The notes under the pieces are model-generated. The model searched no databases. It saw only the letters and a list, made by a program, of their open reading frames with translations, and was not told the DNA's origin. 64,000 nt of DNA from Lactarius indigo (lineage: Eukaryota > Basidiomycota > Agaricomycetes > Russulales > Russulaceae): NCBI GenBank assembly GCA_025766275.1, contig JAFKAC010000107.1:1-64000 (forward strand), given 5' to 3'. Made by a program: the position numbers and the translations under genes. Numbering within the stretch: position 1 is the first letter of the stretch; each line of letters begins with the position of its first letter. Positions 1 to 11,810 of the stretch are shown piece after piece.

Positions 1-543
1 AGACCGCGATAGAAGAAGAGATGGTTGTGCAACGGCGAGATTGTGTTTCACGTTTATTTATAAACGTGACCCTTCAGATCTTCAGAAGCTTCAGAATCCA
101 GAGTCTCAGATACCGAGAGCTCAGCGAGGTGAAAATAACTTACAGGGATGAACGGTAGTGAAAAATCAAGGGAGTTTAATTGCGTCATCACAACCGATAC
201 AGGAGTGACTAGCACCACTTGGACCAGTCGCCCAGCCTGGAATCGGTGGAACTTGGGCGGGCGCGGAACGAGGAGAAGCGAATAAACCAAAAACAAGGTA
301 GTACTGTAGCCAAAACCACGATGAATGATTGGTCCTTGTTACTGCAAGCAAATCAGCAATTGAGACGCAAGTACATTCATTGCCAGAATAGGTTGGCATT
401 TTGGGGGGAGAGCGCCTTTACGATAAATATTTTGTGTTCGATAAGACTACCCTTCCATGGTCACGTGAGCTACACGTCTTTGATGTACAACTTGAACGAC
501 GGTGCAAGTGGTGCGTTTTTTTTCGTCCTATGTCTCGAATTGA
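1..543. other. No supported gene
   Basis: Only short open frames occur on either strand and none resembles a protein I recognise. A 5' exon of the gene that follows could lie here, because its open frame lacks an ATG, but I could not place it. Confidence 0.4.
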
Positions 544-1796
544 ACACCCTTTTATCTATTTCGAACAGAGGCTCCACTTTACCTTGTACCAAATAGTGAA
601 GGTACAGGGAAGCGGCTCGTTCGCCGCCCACACCCACCGCCCACGACCGCACCACTCCCCGACGATTTCGACGCGATAACTGTCACGCGCGGCAGCACGA
701 CCATATATGATGACGCGGGGAACTCGGCACTAGGAATCGACTACGATGCCGTGACTGTCGCCGCCACTGCTGCCCATGAGCGACCACTGCCGATCCACGC
801 TCCCGTGCCCTTATCTCCCACTCGCAACCCAATGAGTACCCTACGGCAGAGAAGGCCGGCCAGCCCCTCGCACAGTTTCGCTGGACCGGAGCTGCGCTCA
901 GTGGGGAACGGGGACGGCCTCGTGTCGCACAGCAAGGGCCTCGGCCACGGTAAAGCGCGTAGCGTCGCAGGCGATCGCTCCTCGCGGCGGAGCCTCGGCT
1001 CGGGGAACCCTCCGCCCGCAGCCGGGCCCCCGTTACCATTGCCCCCCTTCCCGCCGGGGAAGGGCCCCGCGGCGGGACGGAACGATCTCGTGGAGAAAAA
1101 AGTGCTCGAGGATGGGCCCGAGCGCACGATCTCGGTCTGGCGCGAGGATGTCGCGAAGAGTTCGAGCGAGGCTGGAGACGGCGATGGTGACCTCCGCAGT
1201 GACCTGGACAGTCACGCTGGGCGCCGGCGGCGCGTCGACTCCGTCGCACAGGCGGCGGGGAGCGCGAAGAGCAAGGGACACCGAAGCAAGGAATCGGCTG
1301 ATTTAACCGAGGCAGGTGCTCCAGAGATCCCCTTTTACAGATCAGGTACTGAGAATATCGTATCGTTATACAGAGCCAGGTTTCGACTCTGCAGCGCAGC
1401 GTGTCGGGCAGGTCCACGACGCCGCTCGCCAGCGCACCACCCATCAACACCGCCCCCCAGCCGTCGACCCCACAAAAGCCCCACCGCCGCGTGCCGCCTT
1501 CCCCCTCAGTGGCTCCTAAAGGAACTGAATATAGTGCATCTGTCTCTGAAGTCACTTCCCATACCAAAGTCACGTCATCCGCCCAGATTGAATCCGTTCT
1601 CTCCTCTTGCCAACCCTCTCTTTTGCATCTTTTACCTATTCTGGAAGAACTCGGTGTACGAGGTTCCGAACACATGACGGCGCTCGCGCGAATGCGCGAG
1701 GAGACGCGTGATCGCGAGGTAAAAGAAGAAGCCCTGAAGAAGGGCGTCACTGTCGTCGAGTGGGCGATCCTCATTGACAAACTGCAGACTCTATAG
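544..1796 (+). CDS. Uncertain low-complexity protein with helical C-terminus
   Basis: Not recognised. The frame is open from 544 with no in-frame ATG near its beginning, so the true start probably lies in an unplaced upstream exon. The first part, to about 1315, is rich in Pro, Ser, Gly and Arg and looks disordered. A short intron must lie between about 1300 and 1400, because the frame changes from one equal to 751 modulo 3 to one equal to 1401 modulo 3; several GT and AG sites are possible and none gives a clearly best phase match. The last 60 codons, ending at 1796, look helical (LLHLLPILEELG, then a Glu/Lys-rich stretch) and recall the small C-terminal helical segments of many fungal proteins of unknown role. 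The methyltransferase gene converges on it, with its stop at 2008. The opposite-strand frame over the GC-rich part is probably a shadow. Confidence 0.45.
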
Positions 1797-2007
1797 TCCC
1801 CCGGATGATACCAGATTCTCGGATTCTCGGTGCTTCGAACCGCTCTGTACTAGTTGCTCTGATCTGTACACATGTTCCTCATGTTCCTATGCTCTCATTT
1901 GGATAACAGCTATCGTACACCATCTTCATGCCAAAACCTGACCGATTGTGCACAGTTTCAACTGAGCGACTAGCCTGAGTTGAGTCATGAAGACGCAAGT
2001 GAGAATT

Positions 2008-5000
2008 TCAAACCGATCTCCGTGCCGAAACGCAGGACAACGGAAAGTCAAATTGCCATTCCAACGTGTCAAATTCTTCAAGAAGCCGCTCCTTGAACTC
2101 GGGTGTAAAGCCCAGTGCAAGTAGTTTAGGATGTGTCTTGCCAGAGAAAGCGCTACGCCACGAATTCTTGAATGTCAAGCCTAGCCCACCCAATCTGGGA
2201 TCTAATCTTCCCTATGAGCAACGTTCGGGCGGGGAGGAGCAGGGGGGCATACCTGAGGAAACCTGAGAACCGAAGGTGGCGACGACCTCGTGGACGTTGA
2301 CTTCGCTGAATGTGCCAGTTTGCCGCAGCCACGACTGGAGTTTACTGCCAACGGCCGGTACCTGACCGTTAGACTCCCAGAACTTGCACACCAACTCAAA
2401 CCCCGTTCGAACGGCACGCGCGTCGCCTTTGACCTCCCCGAGAACCGACACCTCCTCTATCAAGAGCCAGCCACCGGGCTTGACGAGTTTAGCGATACGC
2501 TCGAGGACGTGCTGTGGTTCCGGAAGCTATTCATGGCAGCGCATCATCAGGTCCCCAGCACCGAAAATCCACTCAGACACGTACGTGTATGAGGAGCAAG
2601 CGGACATGGACGACGTCCAAGGAACCAGCCTCCCAAGGAAGGGAGTCCGTTACAACATCGAGTTGTTGGAATTGAAAGTTGGAGGGTACCGGGCTGGGAT
2701 GGAAAGGGCTGATTGGCAGTGCTCCCTCGAGAGAGACCACGGAGGACGAACCGAGGTAACATTGGACTGATGTCGACCGCGGTTACTTTGGCACTCGGGA
2801 AGTACTCTGCGCACTCGATTGCCCTGTAATCTCCGCCGTTATGCATGCGCACGACGCCGAAACAAAAGAAGCATGGCGTACCATATTCCGGAGCCGGACC
2901 TGGGAAAGGAATTGACGAGTCAGGACCGGTAATGACGTGCGGGCATAGTAATTGGAGTAAGGCAGAAGAAATCAGGAACCCACACCCCTTATGTAAGCAC
3001 AAACCCTAGATTAGGGTTTGACAATTTTCGAGAGTAAGGCAGAGGTCAGGTGCGAAAATGCGAGGGGTCAACGGGTCACTGGGGGGGGGCAACTGATATT
3101 AATGTAGCAACTCTTCTATGTAGCTAGTGATTGTTTTATCTGAGTTATCATATCTGGCGGGAGTGTTCTATGACCGTGATACTTTCGATTTGCCCATGCG
3201 GCCTGAGCGCCTGACAGCCCCTCATCATATGCATGGATGAATCGAGCAGAGCGGTTGGCATATCTATCAGATATCAGACACAGCCAAGGAGAAAAGGAAA
3301 AAAGAAAACAAACCGTCGAATTTGGAGCAGGGGGACATCGTCAAGGCAGGCAATGACTTTTTTTTGCATGTCTTCGAGGGTTCTTGCATGACCAGCAACG
3401 CGAAACCGAAGTTTCGCGGCACCCCAATATTGCTCAATGAAATTTAGTTCACAATGATATTTAGGATAGAAATCACACAGGTGTCCGCGCGAGTCAATCA
3501 GTTCTTCGAGTTGTGATTTCTGGTGTACAAAGTCAAGCTGGTTAAATAAAAGCCGGCGACAGCAGCAGTCTGTCCGTGTGTCCGGGCATTTGAATTTGGG
3601 ACACTCAACAGGGAGGCCACGCTCTGGCCAGAGACCGCGCTCCCGGATGATTTGTTCCATACCCTTGAACCATCCAGGCATGGTGGGGTGATCGGGGGGG
3701 AAATAAAGAGGTTGGGGCTCGCCTGTCCATGGGTTAGAGCCATGACGCATGGGGGGGCCGTCCTTGTGGTGTGTCCAACCGAGTTTTGGGTCTGGGGAGT
3801 TGTCAGCGCGAGCATGATGCTCCAGATAAAGGGACTCACATTTTACCATATTCCGAGCCGATAGTGCATCAGGTGCCCGTTTCTGGTGACTTGGTGCATT
3901 GTCAAACATAAAGAGTGCTTGGGCCGATCCATTTGTCTTCTCCTCGAAAATCTTGATGGCACGTTCAACTTGTTGGAGGAGCTGGTCGGCACCAAAGTAC
4001 CCCTCACGATTCTTGCCTGCCTTGAATAAGACCCTGGCTTCCCTGTGCGTGTTTGGATGTGTGAGATGGGGGCAAGAGTCGAAGAAGAAACAACGCACTG
4101 ATTTCCGTGACAGAGGCGCCCCCACTCGACAGTCAGGAAGTCCGAAATCATGAGGGACTGTCCATTGCCCTTTGGTTTTGGTGTTGGAGTCGTGCTCAAG
4201 TGCGCCCAATGTGTTTTCCTCTCATCATTTTGGTAGAACGTCGACTCATCGTGTGTGACGAGAATGAGACGAAAGCGGCCCCCAGTGGGAAAGCCAGTGG
4301 GAAGAGGAAGGAGATTCCCGTCGTTATCCCACTTGTGGAAGCGCTTGGCATATTCCTTCCAGCGTGCAACAAACGCCTTTCGATATTGCACCACGTCGTC
4401 TCGCTCATGGCCATCAATATACATACCGTTTTTCTTTGGTTCGTATCTCCAGTTTAATTTTCTTAGCCAATTGCAGGCTGTCCGTTCGGTGATTGTTGGT
4501 TTGCAAACCCCAATCCGCCTCAAGCTTGCCTGTATCTCGGGGCTTGAGACGATCTTCACGACATCAGCTGCCTTGATGTGCCCACGCTTTGCACATTCCC
4601 CGAGATGGAGTTGAAGACGTTGCGATATGTCTTCATCATCAAGAATGGTCCACCTCGCTTGGCTGCTGCGATGGAGGGGGAGATGTCCACCCTCGACAAA
4701 GTTGAGGATCCACTTGCGGAGGTTGCGTGCATGTGTTGTACCCTGACCCCTGGCCTTTGCGACAACTAACGATGCGTTTCTCCAGGTATAGGAGAGCCCA
4801 CGGTCAAGATAAAGGTTCAAGACGCCAACCATCGCTGTGATCCGAGCACGCAAAACGACACCAAGACTTTTGTCTTTGCACTTGTCTGTGAGCTTCACAC
4901 AAGCCGTGCGCAAGGCAGCGCAATTGTTCCAGAGATTGAGGGCCCGGTCAGCAACGGACAGTGGATCCCCATCAGTGGATCCCTTTTCCCTCCCAGCACG

Positions 5001-7744
5001 CAGGTCTTCAAGCATCGCGTCAATGGCACAGCGAGCATCCGCATGAATGTTTTTATCGGTGTGATCTGGGCCCTCCCCACTTTCATTGTCGCTAATGTCC
5101 TCAGATGAAACCTCAACGCTTTGTTCGAGATCGTCGAGCGAAATGTCGCTGCCCACCCCCTGCCCAGCATTAGGTCAGTCCGCACTGACTTTGGTGTCAA
5201 GGATCTCACCTTTGACATCCGCCAGTTGTCGTCTTGTGGGCCATTCAGATGGCTTTTCACCACTTCCGCAACTGCTCCCATCGCCTCTCTTGCTGCGTCG
5301 AATGTTGCCCCCTCGGCATCCACCTCCATCGCTTCCTCCTCCTCCTCCACCACCTCCACCTCCATCGCCTCCGCCTCCATCACCTCGTCCGCTACATTCA
5401 CAGTCGTTCCAGCCATGTTGGGTGCCGCCACATTGGGTGCCGCTGCATTGGGTGGCGTTGCGACAGTTTCTGCGGCGTCAGTTGCTGTCGCTATCGTTGC
5501 CGCCACTGGCACGTCGGGTGCTGCCGCCATGTCGGGCACGATCGTTGTCGTTGCTGCCATGACGAACGCCATCGTGATTGATGCAGCGTTGGGTGTCACT
5601 GCACCCACAGCAGTTGTACCGGGGGTTGTCACGCCAGCAGTCATCGCGCTTGCGGGTGTTGCGCTTGTGGCCGTCGTGCTTGCAGTCGTTACGCTCGCAG
5701 CCGTCGTGCTTGCAACTGGCATGCTCATGGCTGTCGTGCTTGCAGCCGTCGCGCCCGTGGCCATCGCGCTTGCAGCCGTCGCGCCCATGGCCGTCGCGCT
5801 CGTGGCTGCCGTGCTTGCAGCCATCGTGCTTGCAGCAGTCGCGCCTGTGGCCGTCGTGCTTGCAGCCGTCGCGTCCATGGCCATCGCGCTCGTGGCCGCT
5901 GTGCTTGCAACCGTCGTGCTTGCAGCCGTCGCGCCTGTGGCTGCCGTGCTTGCAACCGTCATGCTTGCAGCCGTCGCGCCTGTGGCCATCGCGCTTGCAG
6001 CCGTCGCGTCCATGGCCATCGCGCTCGTGGCCGCCGTGCTTGCAGCCGTCGCGCCCGTGGCCATCGCGCTTGCAGTCGTCGCGCCTGTGGCCATCGCGCT
6101 CGTGGTTGCCGTGCTTGCAGCCGTCGCACCTGTGGCCATCGCGCTCGTGCTTGCCGTGCTTGCAGCCGTCGCGCCTGTGGCCATCGCGCTTGCAGCCGTC
6201 GTGTCCATGGCCATCGCACTCGTGGCCGCCGTGCTTGCAGTCATTTTGCTCGCGGCCGTCACACTCGCAGCTGTCGCGCTTGCAGCCGTCACGCTCGTGG
6301 CTGTTGTGCTTGCAGCCGTCACGCTCGCGGACGTCGCGCTTGCAGCCGTCACACTCACGGATGTCGCACTTGTCGCAGTCACACCAGCTGACATTGCTGC
6401 AGTTGTGCTCGTGTCCACCTCAACGGCTCCATCCTCTGGTGAGGATTCTTCTTCTTCTGGGGCTGGTTGTTCTTTGGCTGATGGCTCTCGTCTCGGGTCA
6501 CTTTTGGCTCCTGTGTGGTTCCGGAGATTGATGTATTCAAAGACTCCAAGAAACCCCTTCTCGGCCAGTTGCAGCCTTGCTTTCTTGTGTCGGTATGATG
6601 TCCTCAGTGACTTTCCGTTATAATGCTTTGGTGTTTGACGCTTCTTTGACTTTTCCTTCTCTTTCTCCAGCTGGATGGCAATCTGCTGAGCATGCTGGAG
6701 AACTGCACTGAAGTGCTCAAGTTCCGACTGCTCGGAAATATCTGGCCCATCAGAAGGGTCATGATCTGTGTCTGGTTCAAGTGCGTCATCTTCATCTCCA
6801 TCACTTTCGAAGTCCTGAACTTGGGGTTCAAGGTTGAACCTTTGACAGAAACTTGCAAGCTCCGGATCAAGGCCATCTCTACTTCCTGTCCATCATGTGA
6901 GTGTGCCCTTGCCTCTGGACTGGCGTGACTGCAACTCACCTGCTTGAGTATGACTAGATCTTGCCATAGGGGGTCTTGTGTCCAACGGATACAGGAAAAG
7001 ACGTGCTCTTTTGATGCTGTGGGCCTGGGCCAGTTTTATGCGGGACTTTCGGGGCATTTCTTGGGGCTTTGGACCTCTGTAGACAGGATTTTCGTTCGAT
7101 GGTATTGTAGGATTACGTCACATATTTAGGTCACGTGACTTGACAAATCCATCGGACTCAATTTTTAACATTGCTTCCTTTGGCTCGGAAACACTTAAAA
7201 ATGCTATTTACAAAAAAAGGGTTCTAGACCCTACTGTACCCTCAATTTTGAGAAATTTAAAAAATCCTCTGACCAGATGAGAGCTAGCGGGGCCCCCTAA
7301 AATCTCATCAGAACAGAATCTGTGAATTTGATGTTGTGTAGGAGGAGTAGGCTTTGCGGTGGAAGGGCTCAGATCGCTTACATAAGGGGTGTGGGTTCCT
7401 GATTTCTTCTGCCTTAGATAGATAGATACCCAATTTCCAATATCGTGCGTGGGTCATTGAGGGGCGCGAGGAACAGCTTGCCATCGAGATAATTCTTAAT
7501 GCCACGGTGCATGGCATCTAACCTAGTTAAGAGGAGACAAGCCCCATCTGTTTACTGCCGATACTGGAGTCAGACTCAGACGAGGCCCCACCTCGCAATT
7601 TCGGCCTGGTCGACCTACGACACAGGAGAGCAAATCAGGTAAACAGTTCAGGGGGGTCATTATCTCAAGACTGCCTACCGTTCCGTGCCAGTATATGTCT
7701 TTGCCTGGGTCAGCCATTTGTGGTCTCGTGGTCGTATCCGCCAT
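2008..7744 (-). CDS. SAM-dependent methyltransferase split by a transposon in intron 3
   Basis: Class I S-adenosylmethionine methyltransferase of the small-molecule type, substrate unknown. I reconstruct eight exons on the minus strand: 7744-7679, 7614-7592, 7522-7430, 2899-2882, 2823-2761, 2693-2585, 2526-2263 and 2211-2008. All phases agree and give 279 residues. Motif I (EIGSGSGIW, residues about 59-67) is split across exon 3, the 18-base exon 4 and exon 5. Motif II is VTAVDIS, and the motif IV/post-I region reads LDVVHVRLLLIH. LVKPGGWLLIEEV and WQFDFP near the C-terminus are typical of the family. The start is the ATG at 7744, followed by MADTTTRPQ. Intron 3 should be about 73 bases but holds a 4.46-kb transposon, so the coding sequence is intact while splicing depends on removing a roughly 4.5-kb intron. 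Family and frame are well supported; expression is unknown. Confidence 0.88.
2960..2998 (+). repeat. Left terminal inverted repeat
   Basis: Thirty-nine bases identical to the reverse complement of 7376-7414. It begins directly after the TA at 2958-2959. Confidence 0.95.
3116..6967 (-). CDS. DDE transposase, intact, 1197 residues
   Basis: Transposase that should cut and rejoin the element's ends. It belongs to a large family, common in Agaricomycetes, of DDE endonucleases related to IS630/Tc1-mariner. Six exons on the minus strand, all phases consistent: 6967-6940, 6885-5210, 5159-4099, 4042-3840, 3791-3314 and 3263-3116. The likely catalytic triad is Asp872 (THDESTF), Asp969 (MFDNAPSH) and Glu1109 (CELNFIEQYW). 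A Cys-rich motif, CPKFKCP...DCCCRRLL, precedes the last acid, as in the family. The N-terminus (MARSSHTQAG) is acidic, then comes a coiled-coil-like Lys/Gln/Glu segment. Roughly 250 residues of Ala/Thr/Ser/Met repeat, encoded at about 5640-6420, make it longer than relatives I know. The C-terminus (RKYHGHR) matches the family ending, so it is not truncated. Confidence 0.92.
5640..6420 (-). repeat. Degenerate 12-base-period tandem repeat inside the transposase
   Basis: On the plus strand the units read like gcttgcagccgt, cgcgcctgtggc and catcgcgctcgt, in changing order but always in multiples of three bases. On the coding strand this gives an unbroken Ala/Thr/Ser/Met-rich stretch (ATGATAAS, TSAMAMDA). 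The repeats keep all six frames open for long distances, which explains the long false open frames on the other strand. Confidence 0.85.
7376..7414 (-). repeat. Right terminal inverted repeat
   Basis: Thirty-nine bases, the exact inverted match of 2960-2998. It is followed by the TA at 7415-7416, beyond which the host intron runs 15 bases to its GT donor at 7429. Confidence 0.95.
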
Positions 7745-9930
7745 CACTTGTAGTACTAGTGCGTGACTCCGATTCAGCGTTTTGGGGTAATGATTGACCA
7801 AATGGGTAACTACCTGTAGGGGCCACTGTAAAGTCGGCAAAGAAGAGTAAAGTAAGCTACTGACCTCAACGTTTGGGGAGAAACTGCTGGGGCATAGCTA
7901 CTGGAGCTACGAAGTATATAACCAAGAGAAAAAATATTCTTAAAAGTGAATGAGGACCGCGGTCGAGCAACTGCAGCTTTTTTGTTTCTCTTTATTAGAC
8001 AGCCATCTATGAGATTGCACCGTAGGGGATAGATGAGCGATAGTATCTAAGTTACCTAAAAAGCTCTAGCTCTATCGTGCCGGTGCAGGACACGACAAGG
8101 GCCACGAGGCTCGAAGACGGAGGTGTGTTTATGCACACCGACGATGGGGGGATGTGGGACTCAAGTATCGGGGTGCCACCAAAAACCTTCCTTCTGGTAG
8201 TCCGCAGTATTTATTAGGGCTTTTTCTCGGGTGCCATTTACTAGTTGTATGTAGTCTTTTTCCTCAGTACTTCCGTCGCCGTGTAATCGTGTCTTCGGAG
8301 GTTAGCATTTGCCTCCACTTACCGTGTGCTCTCTGCCACGGATTACACGTGCGTATCTCAGCGATCAGATCAAGTAAGCCAAATCTGGTATCAAAAAATT
8401 CCCTAGATGCATGGCCCCAGCAGTGTGCCTTCTGGATTTTGGTTTTCTATAACACAGTGTGTTTGGTCGAGCAACCAAGTCCGACTTGGAGTAAAGTGTA
8501 GAGTGGACTCAGTCAGAGTCATTTAGCCCAGTCGGCCCGGAGTCCGTGGCGACTTCCACAGCTTCAAGTTCTTGCACGAGTCTTGCGTGTCTGTCACTTA
8601 CCTCCATCCAACTCACTCGGATAATCAGTGCTACTGGCACGCCTGGGTTATGCGCCACCTGCGGGTCTGCAGGTCACTTACTACACTTAGCACACACAAA
8701 TTGCACCTATACCAGAGGGAGACGGCTTTTCCAACGTGTTGCAAGAGGAACCGAAGCCCGACTGGTTGTGGTGACTGCGAATTCGTAGGGTTTACCTCTC
8801 GGGAGATTGTCACGGCCACGTGCATGTACGTCGAATAACTCGAATAATTCTGGTGTCAACGGAAAATCGCTTTATCACATCACCACAGTGACTGTTCGTC
8901 CTGACCATGCCAGGCTTGAGACTGGATCTACTCCCGATGGCTGGTCGTTTCGTTTTCCTCTTGGCATAGATCTCATTCCCCATCAAGGTCGATCGTGACA
9001 TAGACGTCATGACCCGTGGGACCCATAGACGCGCTTGGCCAGCGATGCCCATGTCGAAGCTGTAATTGGACCCAACTATATTTCCGGAGAGTTTCTGGAC
9101 AATGGTGACGTGCGCGCACTCGACAACCGTCTGGACCATCCCCGAAGTTCTTGCACTTGCAATCAAGATGGAAAGCTACTGCATCTAGTGTCGGTGGTGA
9201 TGAGCACACGAGAAACATGGCAGTACCACTTCGTTCGCTTACATCTCATAATAGGTGCTACACTGGTATATTTTAGAGCGGTTGCAAACGAGCGTATAGG
9301 GTATCTCCCGCGTCGCCTCGATTGGTGCGATCAATAAAATATTAATAACTCTTTGTCCGAGCTGCTGAGATTTCTGCTGAGATCTACAGGTATAATCGAT
9401 TTGAATTATGTTGCTTCTTCCTGATTGGACAACAGCCATTGTACATCATCTCCACCGCCACACTAGGCCTGGCTCTAGTTGAAGTACATCACACGAAGCT
9501 CGCGAGAGTAGGTGGGGGGTTGTGTGCTTTTCTACGAGTAGGCGCAGTTCCGTCCCACTACTCGAGGGCGAGTGAAGTGCTATCCTCACTGACCTATACC
9601 ACATCTACAGAAACACGATTTAAATGACCGATTCAGTTTTTGGCTTGGTTTTTGGTTTTGACTTTTCGATTTTGACTTGACGGTTTTGACTTGTACATGT
9701 CACATGTCGACTGTGGTCTGAATCGTGTGTGTCATAGCGTAGAGGAACTGGACTTAAACGACAAAGAGTTCCCGCCTCGGAGGTACAGTCTATTTATCCA
9801 ATTGATGACGAGGTCCGAGCCTCTCGATCACCATGTCTCGCCTTCCGTTTTTATAAGACACCTTGTTCACTCTTCACTCACTGATGCTAATTTTATCATT
9901 CTTTCCTCTCTCTGTCGTCCTCTGTCATCC
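7745..9930. other. Intergenic, no supported gene
   Basis: Short open frames only. The longest, about 118 codons on the minus strand at 8810-9166, has no family I can name. No terminal repeats, poly(A) tracts or RNA genes were recognised. The 5' end should contain the methyltransferase promoter and the 3' end the F-box gene promoter. Confidence 0.5.
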
Positions 9931-11167
9931 ATGCCTATCACTCTCGATTTATTACCACAAGAGATAATCGAGCGCGCTCTTACTTTTCTCGACCCACTCT
10001 ATGTTGCGTCCTTTTCCCAGACATCCAGACAATACAACAATCTTGTCTACCACTCGAGGGACAACCACCTTTGGCGTGAGCTCTACCTTGCACAGCCCTT
10101 AGATGACCCTCGACTTGCCCTCACTCCTCATCTTGAACGCGTCCCGATGGAGAGCATCGACTGGAAGGGTTCACTACAGGCCATCATCCGCGCACGAACA
10201 GTTCTCAGTGATCCGTCCAAATGCCGGCTAGATGAACGCGAAACTATCTTGCGCACATTAATTGCCATGCTTCGTGGGGCTGCACCCGCGCCCTCCTGGG
10301 AGAAAACACTTTCAAAAAACCTGGTCTGGCTCGTCGCGAGGCTTCGCGACGGTACCCTCCTCAATGACGGGTCCCTTCCATTATCCCGGACGGAGGCTCA
10401 ACTACGCGCGTACCTCCTAGTACACCTCGGGCTTACACCGAGCGACGCAAGAAGCATAGATAAAGCCGTCGCGCGCGCATTTGTCTATGACTTGCGCAAC
10501 TACTGCTTTGAAGGTAGCTTCGGGCCGTATCACCCCGATGGCAATGGCCATGTCAACTGGGTGCACCTCCACGCAATCCACCGCACGGTTGCGACGCACC
10601 TCGTCGACTTGCGCGAAACTGAGCTATTCATATTCCCGCTTATCCCTATGAGCATGCCGTATTGTCAGAGCATCATCCCACCGGGACTGGACCTCGAGAA
10701 GGCGCACGACTGGGCAGGCATTGAGGGTCTATGGCACTACTCGTTTTGCTTCATTGACCATCGCGAACTTTTACGTGAGTACCCTCCCTCTTTCCGCAGA
10801 CCAAACACTAATTTGCGCAGATTTTAATAGCTATGCCGTAGGCGTTTCCCGAATTCACTGTAAACTTGGCTACTGATTGACTTGGTTCACGCAGCCGGAT
10901 GACCGGGCGCCACTCAGCATATCGATGTTCCAAGATCCAAGGTTCAGAGACGCGTTCCGCGTGATTCCTATGTATTTCCGCATCATTGGATTCGAAGAAG
11001 ATCCTGAGCGTCCCACACGACCACGCTTACTATTCGCGGGTGATGTACGTGGTGGACAAACAATGATTGGCCGCATAGAGATGACGCCGGATGAGCACCT
11101 CCGTTGGAAATGGGTGCGTTTGTATAACTGTGCATATCGACAGTACCGGTTGCCCACAATTTTCTAG
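9931..11167 (+). CDS. F-box protein
   Basis: F-box proteins link substrates to SCF ubiquitin ligases through Skp1. Start chosen at the ATG at 9931, because the F-box begins immediately after it (LDLLPQEIIERALTFLDP, residues about 4-20, then a W-x-E-L helix near residue 52). Three exons: 9931-10774, 10821-10837 and 10895-11167, with consistent phases, giving 377 residues. The middle exon has only 17 bases. The rest resembles fungal F-box proteins with an alpha/beta C-terminal part of unknown fold (DPRFRDAFRVIPMYFRIIG). No leucine-rich, WD or Kelch repeats are visible, so the substrate cannot be guessed. The upstream in-frame extension to 9691 is considered untranslated. Confidence 0.85.
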
Positions 11168-11794
11168 GTGTGCGGGGAGGGGGGGCAGACAATCTGGAGG
11201 TATCATATTCTATCCACTTTGAAAAAAATAACCTGAACGGTTTGATTGACAACCTCCCCTAGTTGCGATGGCATCCAGGTTGGTAGGGTGCGATCGCCTT
11301 ACGGTGTTCTCGGAATCTGGACGACGGTCTTTCACGATCACGGCGACCCAGTCGGTCAGCTCCAAGCTCCTTTTGCGAGTGCATTCTAATCTTAATGCTA
11401 GTAACTGTAGGTCCATTCTGGCTGTACAAAGTGAAAGACAAAGTGAAAACAATAAGCGAATGATCTGTTCACGCGCTACTAGTTTGTATTTAGGAGCACG
11501 AGAAGCAAAAATTAAAAATATAACCTTCGACAGAACCTTACTGTCTCAGTCAGAGGTCAGAGGCTCTAGCTGCCGTGGTGGCAATAATGGGCACCTGTCC
11601 TTGTCGGACGCCGGTGATTCAGAAGTGCGATCACTCTTGCGTTATCTGCGGCTGAATCTGGCTTTACAACATCAAATACGTTGCAGAACCCCTGAAGGCG
11701 CCCTTTGTCATTGTCCCCTGAAGGTAGAAGTGGAAGTACTTGCGATCGGCAAGCTGAACTTATAATTACTTTTCCGGTGCACTTAGCCGAGTGA
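11168..11794. other. Intergenic, no supported gene
   Basis: Lies between the F-box gene and the LINE insertion. Open frames of 80-165 codons overlap in conflicting frames and none looks like a conserved protein. Confidence 0.45.
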
Positions 11795-11810
11795 ACGGGT
11801 ACATGTGTAA
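11795..11810 (+). repeat. LINE target-site duplication, left copy
   Basis: The 16 bases acgggtacatgtgtaa occur here and again at 12865-12880 directly after the poly(A) tract. Confidence 0.93.

Larger units (their letters stand above)
2960..7414 (-). mobile_element. Complete Tc1/mariner-like DDE transposon, 4.46 kb
   Basis: Both ends carry the same 39-base inverted repeat without a mismatch (2960-2998 and 7376-7414). The outermost bases read AGGCAG inward, and the element is flanked on both sides by TA (2958-2959 and 7415-7416), the target duplication of the IS630-Tc1-mariner superfamily. Inside is one intact transposase gene on the minus strand, the same strand as the host gene. The insertion sits in intron 3 of a methyltransferase gene; removing the element plus one TA restores a normal intron of about 73 bases. 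Perfect terminal repeats and an unbroken transposase suggest a young, possibly active copy. Confidence 0.93.

Noticed and set aside
683..1780. 365-codon minus-strand frame
   Set aside because: It overlaps the better-composed plus-strand frame in GC-rich DNA, and its Arg/Ser-rich composition is typical of a shadow frame.
1895..1935. Weak similarity between 1895-1935 and 9420-9460
   Set aside because: About 35 bases resemble each other, but the flanks do not align and no element ends are visible; treated as chance or a very old repeat.
5640..6420. CRISPR-like or satellite array
   Set aside because: The repeats are contiguous, vary in order, lack unique spacers and lie in a coding frame of a eukaryotic transposase.
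5121..6623. Long plus-strand open frames (up to 500 codons) across the Ala-rich tract
   Set aside because: They are antisense to the transposase exon and exist because the 12-base-period repeat keeps all frames open. The coding strand is fixed by the flanking conserved exons.
8810..9166. 118-codon minus-strand frame
   Set aside because: Protein-like in parts, but without a recognisable motif, a partner exon or supporting neighbours.
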